This document shows, piece by piece, positions 49,146-61,600 of a stretch of 64,000 bases of DNA; position 1 is the first letter of the stretch; each line of letters opens with the position of its first letter. The position numbers and the translations under genes were made by a program. The notes below the pieces were generated by a model, which searched no databases, was not told where the DNA came from, and was given only the letters and a program-made list of their open reading frames with translations. This DNA comes from Dolomedes plantarius. Lineage: Eukaryota; Arthropoda; Arachnida; Araneae; Dolomedidae. The stretch covers positions 207,829,901 to 207,893,900 of the forward strand of contig OU015495.1 of NCBI GenBank assembly GCA_907164885.2, given 5' to 3'.

Positions 49146-50160
49146 TTGGTGGAGGCACCCGATACCGATCTGGATTCCCCTCAATCCATCGTGGCAGAAA
49201 GTGAAGAAAGCAGAAGCCGTCGGCAACAGCGATTGCCTCCGGAATACGGATTCTTCCTGCACCGGTCAGACAAAAATTCCAAGGAAAGATGCCAAAGGAA
49301 ACTTCCAACCCAAGCACGTCCAGTATTCCCTTTGATACAGTCAGTTAGAACACCTTCAACCTTCCATGGGGAAGCTGGAGAAAAACCCACGGCATGGCTC
49401 AAAGAATACGAACGTATATCAAAATTCGACCGATGGGACGACACGATGTGTCTTGCCAATGCCTACTTCTTCCTAAACCCCTTGACTACCAGGACGTATG
49501 CAACGTACGTCCTTCCATATCATCAATCAGCGACCAGGACTTCGTACACTACACAGTAATGAGTGTATATTTGAACCGGATTGGTCAGTGATATGCAACT
49601 GATATAGCATGGTACTGGTCGGAGGTGAGTAGTTATGGCCTTGATTATACTACAAGGACGCCGCTAGATGGCGAAAGGAGCGGTGGGGTATGAATTCGCA
49701 TAATCGCTTCAAAAATCAAAGCGTCAGTTGCTATTCGACTGTTGTCTGTGTTCATGTGTTTTATATTTGCTCGTATTATTTAAAGAACCTTAAATTCTTC
49801 ACTATTACATCACAGAAGTTTTTAAATGATTTATGACGCGAACATTTTACACCGCATAGCCTGGTATATAGCCCTTTATCGGCGAAATTAAGCCTGTTAC
49901 TCAAGGGGTAATGGTACAGCCAGGCTTTGGTACGAAAACAACGAAGAAAAATTCCAAGAGCAGTTCAAGATTGCTTCCGGATCCAAGGACCTCTTCATCA
50001 AACAAGCCGAACAAGAACTCAATAGCCGAGTCTAGAAAACCGGTGAGAGCCCACAGTCGTATATTCAAAGTGTGTTAGAACTCTGTCATAAAATTATTCC
50101 TCAAATGTCTGAAAGCGACAAAGTTTCTTATTTAATGAAAGGCATTCTTTTTTGTGTGCA
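49146..50160 (+). pseudogene. Gypsy-type gag, broken, split by a 432-bp MITE
   Basis: 49146-49476 encodes a Glu/Arg-rich start, then PSTFHGEAGEKPTAWLKEYERI and DRWDDTMCLANAYFFL, the retrotransposon gag capsid start typical of arthropod gypsy elements. After the insertion at 49477-49908 the frame resumes with NGTARLWYENNEEKFQEQF, then KDLFIKQAEQELNSRV, a TAG at about 50032, and GESPQSYIQSVLELCHKI...SYLMKGI. Similarity ends near 50160. No nucleocapsid, protease or RT follows, so the element is 3'-truncated. Gag would form the particle that carries the RNA. Here it is interrupted by a stop and an insertion and cannot be functional. Confidence 0.85.
49474..49911. mobile_element. 432-bp MITE inserted in gag, TAA target
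   Basis: TAA at 49474-49476 and 49909-49911. The ends ACCCCTTGACTACCAGG and (inverse) CCCCTTGAGTAACAGG are inverted repeats. Removing 49477-49911 restores the gag frame exactly. A 3-bp TAA target suggests PIF/Harbinger, whereas the CCCCTT-type terminus looks piggyBac-like, so the superfamily is open. Confidence 0.8.
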
Positions 50161-50224
50161 ATACTTGGAGAGATTCCGGTGAATGTGGCGGGTAGCTTAC
50201 TGTTTTGACTACAAAATTATGTTG

Positions 50225-51755
50225 GACCCATTAATTAAATCCGTGTTTAGGTAACCCCCAAAACACTTTTCCTAAAAGCTTGCAACTATGCCAACTAACC
50301 AGGATGCGGGGCTAGTTGGCATACCCCTGAGGGTGAGTTGGCATAACGTGATATGATTAGGGATACTTGGGCAAAACACAGCAATTTTCGAGGAAAAACA
50401 TTTTATTACATCAAAACTTGGGGTAACATGGCTTTTTCTTCTTATTGTCTCTTTAAACCGCAATTCTATCTTTGATAGCAGTGTCTGTTAAAATAGCAGT
50501 AAACCTTCTTTTTCGGCCACTGTTGGATTGCGGTCGTGGCCCGGCTTTTGGGAAAAGGCGAATTTCCTCTGGGGTGCTGTGTCAGGAAGATGATGGAGTG
50601 GTCACCGATACCAGTGTACCTGGAAGGTCATTTATCGTTAGACCGGGTTCATTGGAGTCCCTTAGCTGTGATTCATCGCCAGTTTGCGTAGCCTCTAGAG
50701 CAGGGTGGTGAAAGAAGATGGCCATAATATGAGGCCTCAAATATGTCTGGGTTGAATGGGCAGACACCGCTCACTTGAAATCCAGATGTAATGTTGGACG
50801 AAGTCATACCTGATTGAAAGGCTGTTTTTCCAATTGCTGGAATATCGCAGATAGTTAAAGTTTTGCCTGGATCACTGGTCATCCAAGCGTCACAAGCCGT
50901 GTTGACATATTTTTTAAACGGTCCAAATACAGTAAGTTATGTCAAATGGTTGTAATATATCGTTGCAGTATGGAGGAACGATAGGACAGTAACCCCATTT
51001 TCTTTGAACAAATCGAGGGCCTCAATGGATGCCAAATGCTAGTCATGGTTACGGAGGTGAAGTAGCACAAGTCGCGCTTGTGACCATCTAGTAAAGTGGA
51101 TAAAATGGCCAAACTTCATAAAATTGTGATCGACCATCCAACCTGACTTGTTGGCATCGCCGCTGGAGCCCTCTGATCTGGTTCGCACGAAATGTTCATT
51201 GAACTTCGCTCGTGGTAAAATGAAGGAATAGCACTTCCTCCAAATTTTATGAAAATTGAAGAAAAATTATGACGCATGGGATATTTTGAACTTACCAAAA
51301 CGACATGAAAACTTAGCAGTTAAAGAAAATAGCAGTTAAAGTTTTAATTTAACGTAACATTTTCATTGTTTACGTTTGAGAAAATACTTTGAGAAAATAA
51401 CTCGGTTAAGAATGATCGGATCAACATACTTTTTTTTAATTTAAAGCTCATGTGTTGCAGAATCATTCTCTGAAAGAAAAAAAATCGCTTTTGGGTCATA
51501 TTTTTGTCAATCTGAAGGTCCATTGTCGCCTTAAGATACAAAAATTTACCCACCAGAAAAAACGTCAGAAAAACGATGAAACAGGGGTCCTTCCTCCATG
51601 ACACTTCCAAGCAGACTGAAGTTACGAAGGATGATGCATGCTTACATACACAACCCACTAGCAAGATGACAGTGCTCTAGTTCCACGGTGGCAGGAAATA
51701 GAAGCAGTGTTCCAACTAGCCCCTTATACCAACTAACCCCGGTCTACCCTACTTT
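50225..51755 (-). mobile_element. Tigger/pogo-like relic
   Basis: The right end (minus-strand 5') reads AGTAGGGTAGACCGGGGTTA and continues with GTTGGTATAAGGGGCTAGTT. The left region holds the matching units GGGGCTAGTTGGCATA and GAGTTGGCATAACG (50314-50348). The minus strand between carries a Tigger transposase. The left boundary is uncertain. Confidence 0.72.
50640..51240 (-). pseudogene. Tigger/jerky-like transposase, central to C-terminal part
   Basis: In shifting minus frames from about 51215 leftwards: NKSGWMVDHNFMKFGHFIHF, a degenerate second-Asp segment (LRNHD), and SIEALDLFKENGVTVLSF. Then VFGPFKKYVNTACDAWM, PGKTLTICDIPAIGKTAFQS and ITSGFQVSGVCPFNPDIF follow. This is the usual order after the first catalytic Asp in the DDE domain of Tigger proteins. 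Multiple frameshifts and stops are present. The HTH N-terminus was not found. Confidence 0.8.
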
Positions 51756-51985
51756 AAAGCCCAGAATCAATTCCATCTATTTACTTAAGACTTTTTTTTT
51801 TACTTTCCTACCCACTATGATCACTGCTATTTTAATAAGTTATTTTTTTCTATTTTTATAGTTATCTGAACATTTTTTGTTTGCACTGGGTATCATTCGT
51901 CTCTCAACTAAGTCTAACTGCGAGCCAATTCCGAATCAATCTTTTTTTAGCTGTGAATACGACTAATGTATTTTTAATCTATAAT

Positions 51986-53397
51986 TACACTGCTGGCCAC
52001 TGTAAATGCAACACCCTGAAGGAAACATGCAAATAACATGAAATTTATAACATGCATTAGCGGAGGTGAGATATGCAAATGATTAGAATTTCAGCGCAGA
52101 CGCACATCACGCGCGCCTGTGGCGCCACTTCAAAGCGCTATTTAAGGCTTGGAGATTTCGACGATTTCAAGTTCGGCAATTGTGTTTTTCTTGTGGTTTT
52201 TTCAAAAAAACGATCAATTATGCCTCATCGAAAACAGCGATCATCTTTTGATCAAGTATGCGAGTTCGACAGAGGAAGGATAGTGGCCTACCGAGATTGT
52301 GGATTATCTTTCAGGGAAATCGGTAGTCGTGTTGGACGAAATCAAACAACTGTAATGCGGATATGTTATCGTTGGATGCAGGAGGGTACGACGGACCGGC
52401 GTGTTCGATCGCATCCACCTCAGCGCACCACTTCACGTGATGACAAGCAAATTGTGCGCATGACAGTGACGGATCGCTCAGTCACATCACGAACCATAGC
52501 ACAACACATGCAGTCTGTAACGTATCATCCAGTGTCTGCCCGTACCATTCGACGCCGTTTACAGCAGAGTGGTCTGTCCGCAAGACGTCCATTGTTTTGT
52601 CTACCCTTGACGCTGAACCACAGACGTCTCCGCCGCCAATGGTGCGATGACAGAAGGATGTGGACGGGAGAATGGAATGAAATTGTCTTTACTGACGAGT
52701 CACGCTTCTGTCTGCAACACCACGATGGTCGCATTCGAGTCTCGAGACACCGTGAAGAGAGGATGCTGAACAGCTGCGTTATGCACCGCCACACTGGTCC
52801 TGCACCGGGTATTATGGTATGGGGCGGTATTGGATATCACTCTCGCACACCTCTAGTACGCATTGCCGGTACTTTAAACAGCCAGCGCTACATCTCCGAG
52901 GTGTTGGAGCCAGTTGTCCTTCCTTACCTTCAGGGCTTGCCCACAGCCATATTTCTCAGGATAATGCGCGACCACACGTGGCACGCATTGTCCAACGGCT
53001 CTTCGTCAATCGCCAGATTGAATTGCTTCCCTGGCCGCCTCGCTCTCCGGATCTTTCGCCGATAGAAAACATGTGGTCCATGGTTGCTCTACGATTGACC
53101 CAGATTCCATCCCCACCTGCCACAGCAGATCAAATTTGGCAACGTGTGGAAGCTGCTTGGTCTGCTGTACCCCAAGAACTCATCCAAAGTCTCTTTGAAT
53201 CAATGCCGAGGCGTGTGGCAGCGGTGATCTCCAACAATGGCGGCTACTCTGGCTACTGATTTTGGCAGGAACCACACTTCACAGAAGTCTATAAATTTAA
53301 TCATTTGATATTTAGTCAACATGTTATCTACAAAATAAATTTTGTTGTGATATCTCTTGTCTTTCTTGGTGTTGCAATTTGGGTGGCCAGCAGTGTA
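51986..53397 (+). mobile_element. Tc1-like transposon, 1408 bp, nearly intact
   Basis: TA at 51986-51987 and 53396-53397. The TIRs CACTGCTGGCCAC at left and right are perfect for 13 bp and continue imperfectly to GCAACACC. One transposase fills the plus strand. Confidence 0.94.
52220..53259 (+). pseudogene. Tc1-like DD34E transposase with a single frameshift
   Basis: It starts MPHRKQRSSFDQVCEFDRGR. A paired-type HTH follows (GLSFREIGSRVGRNQTTVMR), then a basic RR-rich linker, the first Asp in FTDESRFCL, and PGIMVWGGI. Near 52950-52958 one base is missing, and the frame moves to SQDNARPHVAR (second Asp) and SPDLSPIENMW (Glu), ending GGYSGY and TGA at 53257-53259. With that base restored the length would be about 346 aa, normal for Tc1. 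An in-frame ATG further up (52073) lies in the leader and lacks family similarity. The enzyme would cut at the TIRs and insert at TA. The single lesion could be a genuine mutation or a sequencing indel. Confidence 0.92.
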
Positions 53398-56300
53398 ATT
53401 GTTTTTATTTACTTTTAAAATGCATTAATAAAATTATAAAAATCTATATTTCGAAAAATACATATTTTTAAATTTTGGTAAAAATTAAACAAGCTGTCTC
53501 TATAGATAAATGACCTATGATCAGAGAACAGTTTATACAAAACATAATATACCATTAAATTTATTACTGCCTGGGATTCTGATAAAATATAACTGTGATG
53601 GAATAAATTTATGTTTGAACTGTAATTGTTACCCAGTTACTTTGAAGAACTTTTACCAAGGACAAATTTATCGTTACAGCCAACATTACACATCAATAAA
53701 ATTTTTCGTAATGCTTAAGAGTTCAGAATGCTATATTGAATGTTATTTGCTTTGTTTCTGAAAAACACACAAACTGCCTTTACTTATTGAAGGATATCGA
53801 TTGAAGCAAGACGAGATGGCATTTATATTTTCCAATAAGGCAAAACCATTGGACAATGCAAAGGAAATAATTATGTGATCTTAATGGATCCTTTAATGCG
53901 AAATATTTCTCAGTTACTAGGAAATTTATCACAAGAGCAGTCATGCTTTCATAATTTTTAAAATGCATCTGGAATAAAAAATCTTTTGAAAGAGAATGGA
54001 TATCATTAAAGTAATTACCTGACATTAATATTTGTATACATTCCCTGATAATTTTGACTTTTATACCGCTGAATATTGATAAAACTAATAGAATATAAAA
54101 AATTCTTGTTTTAGAAAAATATGTAGATAATTATATTATAGATCTCAGGAAAAGGGCTTAAGTCTAAAATTTCCATGTCATTTTAAAACAATAAAGTCCA
54201 GAATATTTTGAACTTAAATAAATAATATTTAACATTGAATAGGTGGATAAATAAATGTATCTCAAAATGTGTTATTTGAAATAGATTCTTCCTAGATTTT
54301 TATATACCTGTGTTATAAAACTAATAGGTAAGTTTTTGGAAATTATGAATTTCAAGATTCCATCTAAACCAATATCTGAGATGACCTCAGATTATTCCAT
54401 TTATATAACTTAATCGTTAGACTTTAAAACATCCGATTACTATTATTAAAAATTTTTTCTTGAAAATTCTTAAGAGAAAAGATACAGTGAGAGGAACTGA
54501 GTAATAAGCATACAGTTCAAAAGAAGAATAAAATCATTGACTATAAAAGTTTAAAAAGCATGTTTAAAAGTTCAATAATGGAAGCTAAATAAACTTCCTC
54601 GAATCAATTTTAATAGAAAAAAAACCCTGTTTTCATATATATATTTAATTTCAAATACATCTGTAAAGGGAGACTTTTTTTAGTACAAACAAATAACTTT
54701 GGGACCTTGAAGTGTAGAATGGTACAGAGCAATTAGAATATTGTGGAATATTCCACGATCACATACAAAAAGTTAATCATGGTTTCATTTAATGTAAGAT
54801 ATAAAAATGAATATTTAGTAATTATAATAAGTATGCCATTTGCAGAGGTTAATATTTCAGTAATCAAACAGTCCTGGATTAGCGTTTCCTCCTTGTTAAA
54901 GAGATCAGAACACCTCACGTAAAATAATTATATTAGTAATGGTATTTATGGTGCATCGAATCAAGTCAATATAAATGAACCCGGATCTGAATGTCTGGGA
55001 ACGGTAACAGTAGGACTTTTCAGGTAATACGTTAATACATTAGTTTAAATTCATTTCCGAATTTTTTTCCTTCCCGATGACATATGACTGTTGATATCGC
55101 ACTTAGCCTAATAGCTGCCGTACCAGAAAAATAACCCGAAACTTCAGCGTGATCTCGACAATTTGAATTAATTTGAACCCCTAGGAGAGAGTACTGAATT
55201 AGCAAAAGTAATTTTTTGTTGTTAAAATAATTAACGTCATGGTCTGAGAAGTAGTGAATAAATCGATTATTTTGGCTTTCACCTATGTACCATGAAAAAC
55301 TGGTATTTATCCTGACAGATTGTTTCAGATACCACGGTGGACCCCTTAAAGTATACAATAGCAGCATGGACGCCAAAAAATAGTGGAGGCTTTCCAATAT
55401 TAAAAAAAAATAGCGATGAGAATTTTCATGTGCAAATACAAGCGGATCTTCATAGACAAAGTGATTGCTACAAATGAAGTAACATTTTATTTGGAATGCC
55501 CAAGAAACAGCAAGACAATTTATTCAGATGTAACCCCCGAGTTTAGATACAACCTAAACTTTACATGTATAGGGGGACGAATAACCACAATATATGTAGC
55601 CATCTTGTTATTAGCATTTGAGAGTTGCTCGTAAGGACAATCTCATGCAACGTTCCTGAAATGGAACTATTAATTAATTCGAAACTTGCAGCCATCTTTT
55701 TTGTTATACTACAGCAATCATTAAGTTTCAGTCAGTGATGCCAAAGTTAAACATTATATTTGCATCATACATACATCAAAATTTTTAAAAAATATATTTG
55801 AGGTTAAAAAAAATCTTTTTTTAATCAATAAGAGGAACATTGTGTCTAGTTTTCGCTTAAAATAATTATTTCAGTTTAAACTCTCATTTGATAACCGAAG
55901 TTTTGCAGAATAAAGCCATTACCTGAAATCAGTTGCTATGAATTAATTTATAGAAGGAATGTTTGGGAAACGTTGGAATCTCGCCTGTAATGAAAGATTC
56001 CAAGAACATTTGCACTAAATTTATTGTATTCTGTAAATAATTCTGGTTACTAAGATACGCATTCAATCAGTTGTGTTTTAAGTTAAAGAAATAATATTTT
56101 TAAGTGCAGTAAGCTTAAAAACATAGATATTGTATTTATAAACTTAATTGTGAGGACGAAATTTCTTATATCTTGTATAATTTATGTGCTGATAGTTTTT
56201 CTGCTAAAGCCTCAGTTTTTAGTTTTAAAGTGTCATTTAAATAAATTACAGATAAATATTTTGAAGATTGGTATTTATAGACTGGTATTTATAGGCTTTA

Positions 56301-56455
56301 AAATATTTCGATATTATGAAGTGTTTTTTTATATGCATAATTAATTTTATTTTGCTATTCTCATTATTGTTCTTATCTAATTTATATTTGGCAGATTTTA
56401 TCATCTTTTATATTTGACATTTTATCACCATTCTAATACAGTTGCTATAACCTTT
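53398..56455. other. 3-kb AT-rich stretch without recognisable gene
   Basis: Only open frames below 125 codons with no recognisable motif (for example 55032-55397 minus and 55416-55634 plus). No transposon ends or RNA genes were seen. It could be intronic or intergenic host sequence. Confidence 0.4.
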
Positions 56456-56461
56456 ACTAGG

Positions 56462-56607
<146 letters not shown>

Positions 56608-58286
56608 ATGTTTCTACTCGTCTTACGTTTGGTGCAGCTCGTCCATTTTGGACCTTGGGCCAAAAAACATTATATCACCCACCTACCACCCTTATATTTT
56701 ATACCTGATGTCACATGTTTTATAAGTTTTTGAATAAACTACAAAGTATAAGAAATCTATTTATAAATCTTAATTTATACGAAAATTAAATATCGTGAAA
56801 CGAAAAAAATTACGTTAGAAAAATGAAATAAGATACAAAAGATTACGATGGGATTCCTTGCTTCGCAACTTAGGATTTTCGTTACCATGACAAACTTACT
56901 CGGTTCACCAAACCAATACGAATCGTAAAGATTGTGATGAAATTTATATTAGGTTGGCCAAAATGTTCGTTCGGTTTCTTTTCTGGGAGATGGCTGTATT
57001 AGCACTTTCTTGACTTTAACGTCATCAAAATGAATTTATTTGAGTATGTTGTGACAGCTATCATACAGAGTACCTTTAAAACAAAAACTAATCAAAATTA
57101 GTGAACTTTTATTCCGCTATTTTCCTATTGAAAACGGAAGTAAATAAGGAACATTTTTGGTAAATTATGATTTATTATATCAAGAAAGGCAAAAATGCAA
57201 CTAAACCAAAAAGAAAAATATTTGTGCAGTGTATAGAGAAGGTGATACGACTGACAGAATGTGTCAAAAGTCGTTTGAGAAGTTTCATGTTGGCGATTTC
57301 TCGATAGAGAATGCTTGAGGATCGAACCCACCAGTTGAAGTTGAGAGCGATCAAACCGAGACATTAATTGAGAACAATAAACGTTATACCAATTAGTAGA
57401 TAGCCAATACACACTCAAAAATATAAATTAGGCCTTGAAAATCAGTTGCAACAGCTTGATTATGTTAATCGCTTTGATGCTTGTGTTCCACATAAGTTAA
57501 GCAAAAAAAAATATATTTTTGACGGTAACTTTGCATGCGATTCTCTACTTTAACGTAACGAAAGCTTTCGTTTTTAAAACAAACTACAACGGTCGAGAAA
57601 AATAGAATACTGTATAATAATTTGGAAAGGAAGAGGTCTTGAGACAAACGAAATGAACAACCACCAACAACACTAAAGTACGGTCTTCATCCAAATAAGT
57701 TGATGTTGTGTATATGTTGGGATTGGAAGGAATTGCTTGAGTTCCTCTTTGAAAACCAAACGGTTAGTTCCAACAAGTAGGGTAAGTGTCCCAAATATCG
57801 CCTACTCTAACTTTTTTTCGACATTTCATTCATTTTTTAGTTTCTAATTAGGCTGGAAACTTAAAGAACATCAATAAGAACTATTACCTTTGGTATTCTG
57901 AGATCAAACAGCTGCAAAACCAGTGCCAGTTTAAGATATGTAGTTGAATTGATAAAATTGAAATTTTCAGTAACCCCAGGACGGTTCCTAATATCGCCTA
58001 CCTTTGTTCCTATTACCGTCTACTAGGCGAAATTGGGAGCACCTATTAAAAGGCTTTGCTAACAGTCCTTCTAAGCAAGATTGAATGCTGGAGTTGTAAG
58101 AGGGGGAGGAAAAAAGAGAAGAAGAAAAACTGGAATGAAAACAACAGAATGAAGAACAGAAAATCTATTATGGAAAAAATTTATCAGAAATAATGCCAAT
58201 AATTTAAACCTATTTTAGCCACTTAATCCTTCAAGCAGAAGGAACATATGTATTTCCTGGCTGCGTCACAATATTTGTGGTTCCAC

Positions 58287-58517
58287 TCAAAGCAGGAGCA
58301 CACGAGCCACTCCTGACCACAGCATCCCCCTCTCTGCCGACGACATTTTGTATACAGCTGATTTCCCTTTCGAGCAAATCACCTGTACATTTTTACTTTG
58401 GACAGTTGTAATGCCCGTTTCGTGAACATTAAACGTTCTGGTAGGGTGGAACTTAATTTTCTCAAGTTCTGCTTTAAGAATTGTGAAGAAGGATTTCACG
58501 TTTTCTTCAGTGAACTC
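58287..58517 (-). pseudogene. Tigger-like transposase, first-catalytic-residue segment
   Basis: KSFFTILKAELEKIKFHPTR leads into TFNVHETGITTVQ, where family members have N-x-D-E-T-G. The catalytic Asp is therefore His here. KSAVYKMSSAERG follows. It is separated from its N-terminal part (60110-60400) by the element at 58521-60106. Inactive. Confidence 0.8.
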
Positions 58518-60109
58518 TAGAGCCGGCCACTCACGCAGACTTCCGTCATCTGTGATGACGGGCTTTTGGTACCTCAGGCACCAAGAGTCTCCGTCAGTGG
58601 GGTGTCTTGGTGAGACGTCAGATGATAAAAATGTTGTGTCTGGAATTTCAGTCCAGACCGAATTCCTGGCGCTAGAAGTCTCCGTGAGTGGGGTACTGTA
58701 CGCTAGATACCAGGCGCCTGAAAGTTAGCCTGCAGTTTACCGCATGTTTTCGAACATAATGGAAGCTGAAAAATTATTCTTTAATCCCGAATTTTTAATA
58801 TCGTTCATTGAACTGTATAGAAAATTTATGAATAAACAATTTTTCAAATAAATAAGTAAATAAACAAAATTAAACTTATTACAAAATGTCATTTATTTCA
58901 AATTTTTCTAAATATTTAATTTTTTTGTAATTTTTGTAATATTATTTGTTTAAAAGCGGGGAGACCACCTTTGCTCTCACAAAAATGCACTGATTTTACT
59001 ACCAAGCTTAATGTGTTGTCAAACAGTTAATTTGTAATTAATTTAAACCAATTTTTTAGAGTGAAATGTACAAAGCTTTATCTGATAGAAAACAAAAGCA
59101 GAATTATTGGGAGATTATTAGAAATTATTTTATATAAAACAAAAGTTAATGTTTTATGAATAATAAATACACTGCGTGCAGATTTTTTTTAAAATATGAG
59201 ATATATATATTAAATTATTTGTATGCATTCTATCCGTAGGTAATATTTTAATCTACACCTAAAATAACTACCCTATTTCACATAAATATATTTTTAAAAC
59301 ATTCACATAAATATATATTTATAATATATATTTTAAATATATATTATTCACATAAATATATATTTAAAAGCATCGTAATGTACAAGAAATATCATAAAAT
59401 GTTTTTTTAAAAAAAATGCTGTAAAATTTAATATTATGTACTTACGTAAATTTAGGTGGAAATTATATAAACATACTAGATATCTTGTATACAAAATTTT
59501 AGCAATTTGTGACCATTAGTTTTGAAGAAATAGTGCGCACAAGTTTGAAAAATAAGTTTTCAGAAAAAGCCATTTAAAGTTTAATTTTCTAAAAATCACT
59601 GTACTATTAGCTTTATACATTTGGCCATAAAATCGGTTCTAATTGTAGTATCGACTTCATTTTTTTAAAAAGATTTCTTCCATTCCATTCTTCAAAATTA
59701 AATATAAATAACAATTTAGATATATAATTGAATAATGAAGAGGGTAGTATGGATTTGGAGAGCCACGTGGAATAAATAACTGATGCAATACGACAATTAT
59801 TATTATTGAGTAAACATCTTTATTTTTTAGTTTATTAAATGTATTAATTAATAAAAAGAAAAAGCAAAGAAAATGGCATAATTTTATAAAATTGTATTAA
59901 ATCATGAAGTTTTACCAACTCACTGTGCCGATGTTATTAAAATAACATCGAACTGAGCTAAATCGGGCATCACGAATGGGCGAAGGCAGGTGAACGAGAC
60001 GGAAAATATCCGGCGCCTCGGACACCGTGAGTGGCTGATGCCAGGTATCCGAGGCGCGAAAATTCCAGCTGCCCCAGATGACGGAAGTCTACGTGAGTGG
60101 CCGGCTTAG
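58518..60109. mobile_element. Unclassified TIR element, 1586 bp, TAG target
   Basis: TAG at 58518-58520 and 60107-60109. The terminal inverted repeat AGCCGGCCACTCACGYAGAC continues about 12 bp further (to CATCTG) on both sides. Subterminal copies of GTCTCCGT(G/C)AGTGGGG or GTGAGTGG recur (58587, 58678, 60030). The interior is AT-rich with no long frame. Target length and ends do not match a superfamily I can name with confidence. Confidence 0.75.
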
Positions 60110-60400
60110 GATTCTGGCGCTTGACAATGACTTTTCAGTTCTGATCGTTAATTGGGAAACGTTCCTTTTCAAAAACAAATTCAATCACTTTCGACCAGCT
60201 GCGTTTGTTTTTTTCAGAGAAGGGGTGGGGAAGATTGTTTCTCAAGGCAAGTTGGTAGGCCATCTGCTTAACATCGCTTCGAGTCAAACCAAAAAAAAAA
60301 TGGATTCTGTTGTGAAGCCGAGAAATTACGACGCCAAAATGGGAAGCCGTATCGGAACAAGTGGTAGCAAATTAGCGAATAGTTAAGCCAGCCATAAAAA
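60107..60400 (-). pseudogene. Tigger-like transposase, N-terminal segment
   Basis: MGSRFGVVISRLHNRI is followed by GLTRSDVKQMAYQLALRNNL and PHPFSEKNKRSW, the second helix-turn-helix region of Tigger/jerky proteins that binds the transposon end. The frame is then shifted and runs into the TAG insertion site at 60107. No upstream first HTH is recognisable. Confidence 0.78.
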
Positions 60401-61347
60401 AGGTGAAACATGAAATGCGTTGTGTATTAATTTAAGTTACAGAATTAATTTCAAGTAACAAAGCGACATGAAAGATAACCCAGATAGGTTGTCTCAGGTA
60501 ACATAGATTAAGTAGAGTAGTTACTTTAGGTTAACAGCACTTAGCTTAGCAAGAAAATACATAACCCTACATACAGCCTGACCCACGTGCTAAGCAGAAT
60601 GCAATACTCATTAACTTAAGCTCTACCCAAAGAAACATTATCCACTACAGTAAATTAAATTACAGACAAGGGGTTTAAGGAGCAAATAAGAAAATTTATT
60701 TTACTAAATATAATGAAAAAAAGGGAATACTTAATTGTACACAGCCATGCCATGCTCCTCGCTCCACACTATATATGCCGAATCCTAATATCGCCTGGTA
60801 GGCGATATTAGGATCAACTTGGTAGGCGATATTAGGAGCACAACACAGTTAACACAAACATGCTAAGAACGAAGTTTAAAACGCAGTTTTTTTTTTCAAA
60901 AATAATAGCACCACTATATTCTATGTTTAATGCACTTTCAAATGGTATAAGCAAAATTAGAATTTGGATGCGCCTACCTGGTCATTCCCTGGATTCTTTG
61001 GAGCCAGAATATAGGAAGACAACAACCAAAACAACTTCAGACGCCATATAGTTTCTGTTGTTAGTCATAAGAGCGTTGCGGCTAGCGCCGCTAATAGTAC
61101 AAACCCAGAACTAAGAAATTACTGCATTTTCTCATACATAGCGCGAATTGTACTTTGGAAACACGAGTAGGCGATATTAAGCACAAGGGAAATATTCGGG
61201 ACACCCACCCTATGCTCAATATTATGCCACTGAAAGCATCACTTGACGAAAAGTGTTTGGAATCATTCAAAAGAAAACACGTAATCTTCTGGCAGGATTA
61301 CGCAAGACCACAGGTTTCCCTGATAACCAGGCAAAAACTGTTGCATC

Positions 61348-61600
61348 TTACACCGCATTTACACAGTCGCGATGGCGGCGAATCGAATCGCGGAGGGCGA
61401 ATGTGTAAACGGTGTGCTTGCCGTTTCTCCTCACCAATCGTGGCGCTCGCTTTGGGAGCGGTTTTCTAGAGACGGGAAGGCTTGTTCACAGCAAGAGGCG
61501 GGAATGTGAGAACGGTCATTCGCGTCGATGCAGGAACGTGACTAATGTCTCGAGAATTTCTTGCGGGCGGTGCGATCGCGAATGTGTAAATGCGGCATTA
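61348..61600. mobile_element. Harbinger-like MITE, 247 bp, TTA target
   Basis: TTA at 61348-61350 and 61598-61600. The ends CACCGCATTTACACAGTCGC and (inverse) TGCCGCATTTACACATTCGC are inverted repeats. The interior is GC-rich. A 3-bp TTA/TAA target is typical of PIF/Harbinger. The insertion splits the mariner transposase between KLLHL and WEVLIH. Confidence 0.82.

Larger units (their letters stand above)
57778..61212 (-). mobile_element. Tigger/pogo-like element, 3431 bp, inside the mariner
   Basis: TA at 57778-57779 and 61211-61212. The ends GGGTAAGTGTCCCAAATATC and (inverse) GGGTGGGTGTCCCGAATAT are inverted repeats. The subterminal unit TAGGCGATATTAGGA or its inverse recurs near 57805, 57987, 58020, 60798, 60823 and 61166. 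Minus-strand transposase pieces lie at 60110-60400 and 58287-58505. Confidence 0.85.

Noticed and set aside
55032..55634. Two open frames of 121 and 72 codons as host genes
   Set aside because: No recognisable motif, no intron signals that could be tested, and ordinary length for chance frames.
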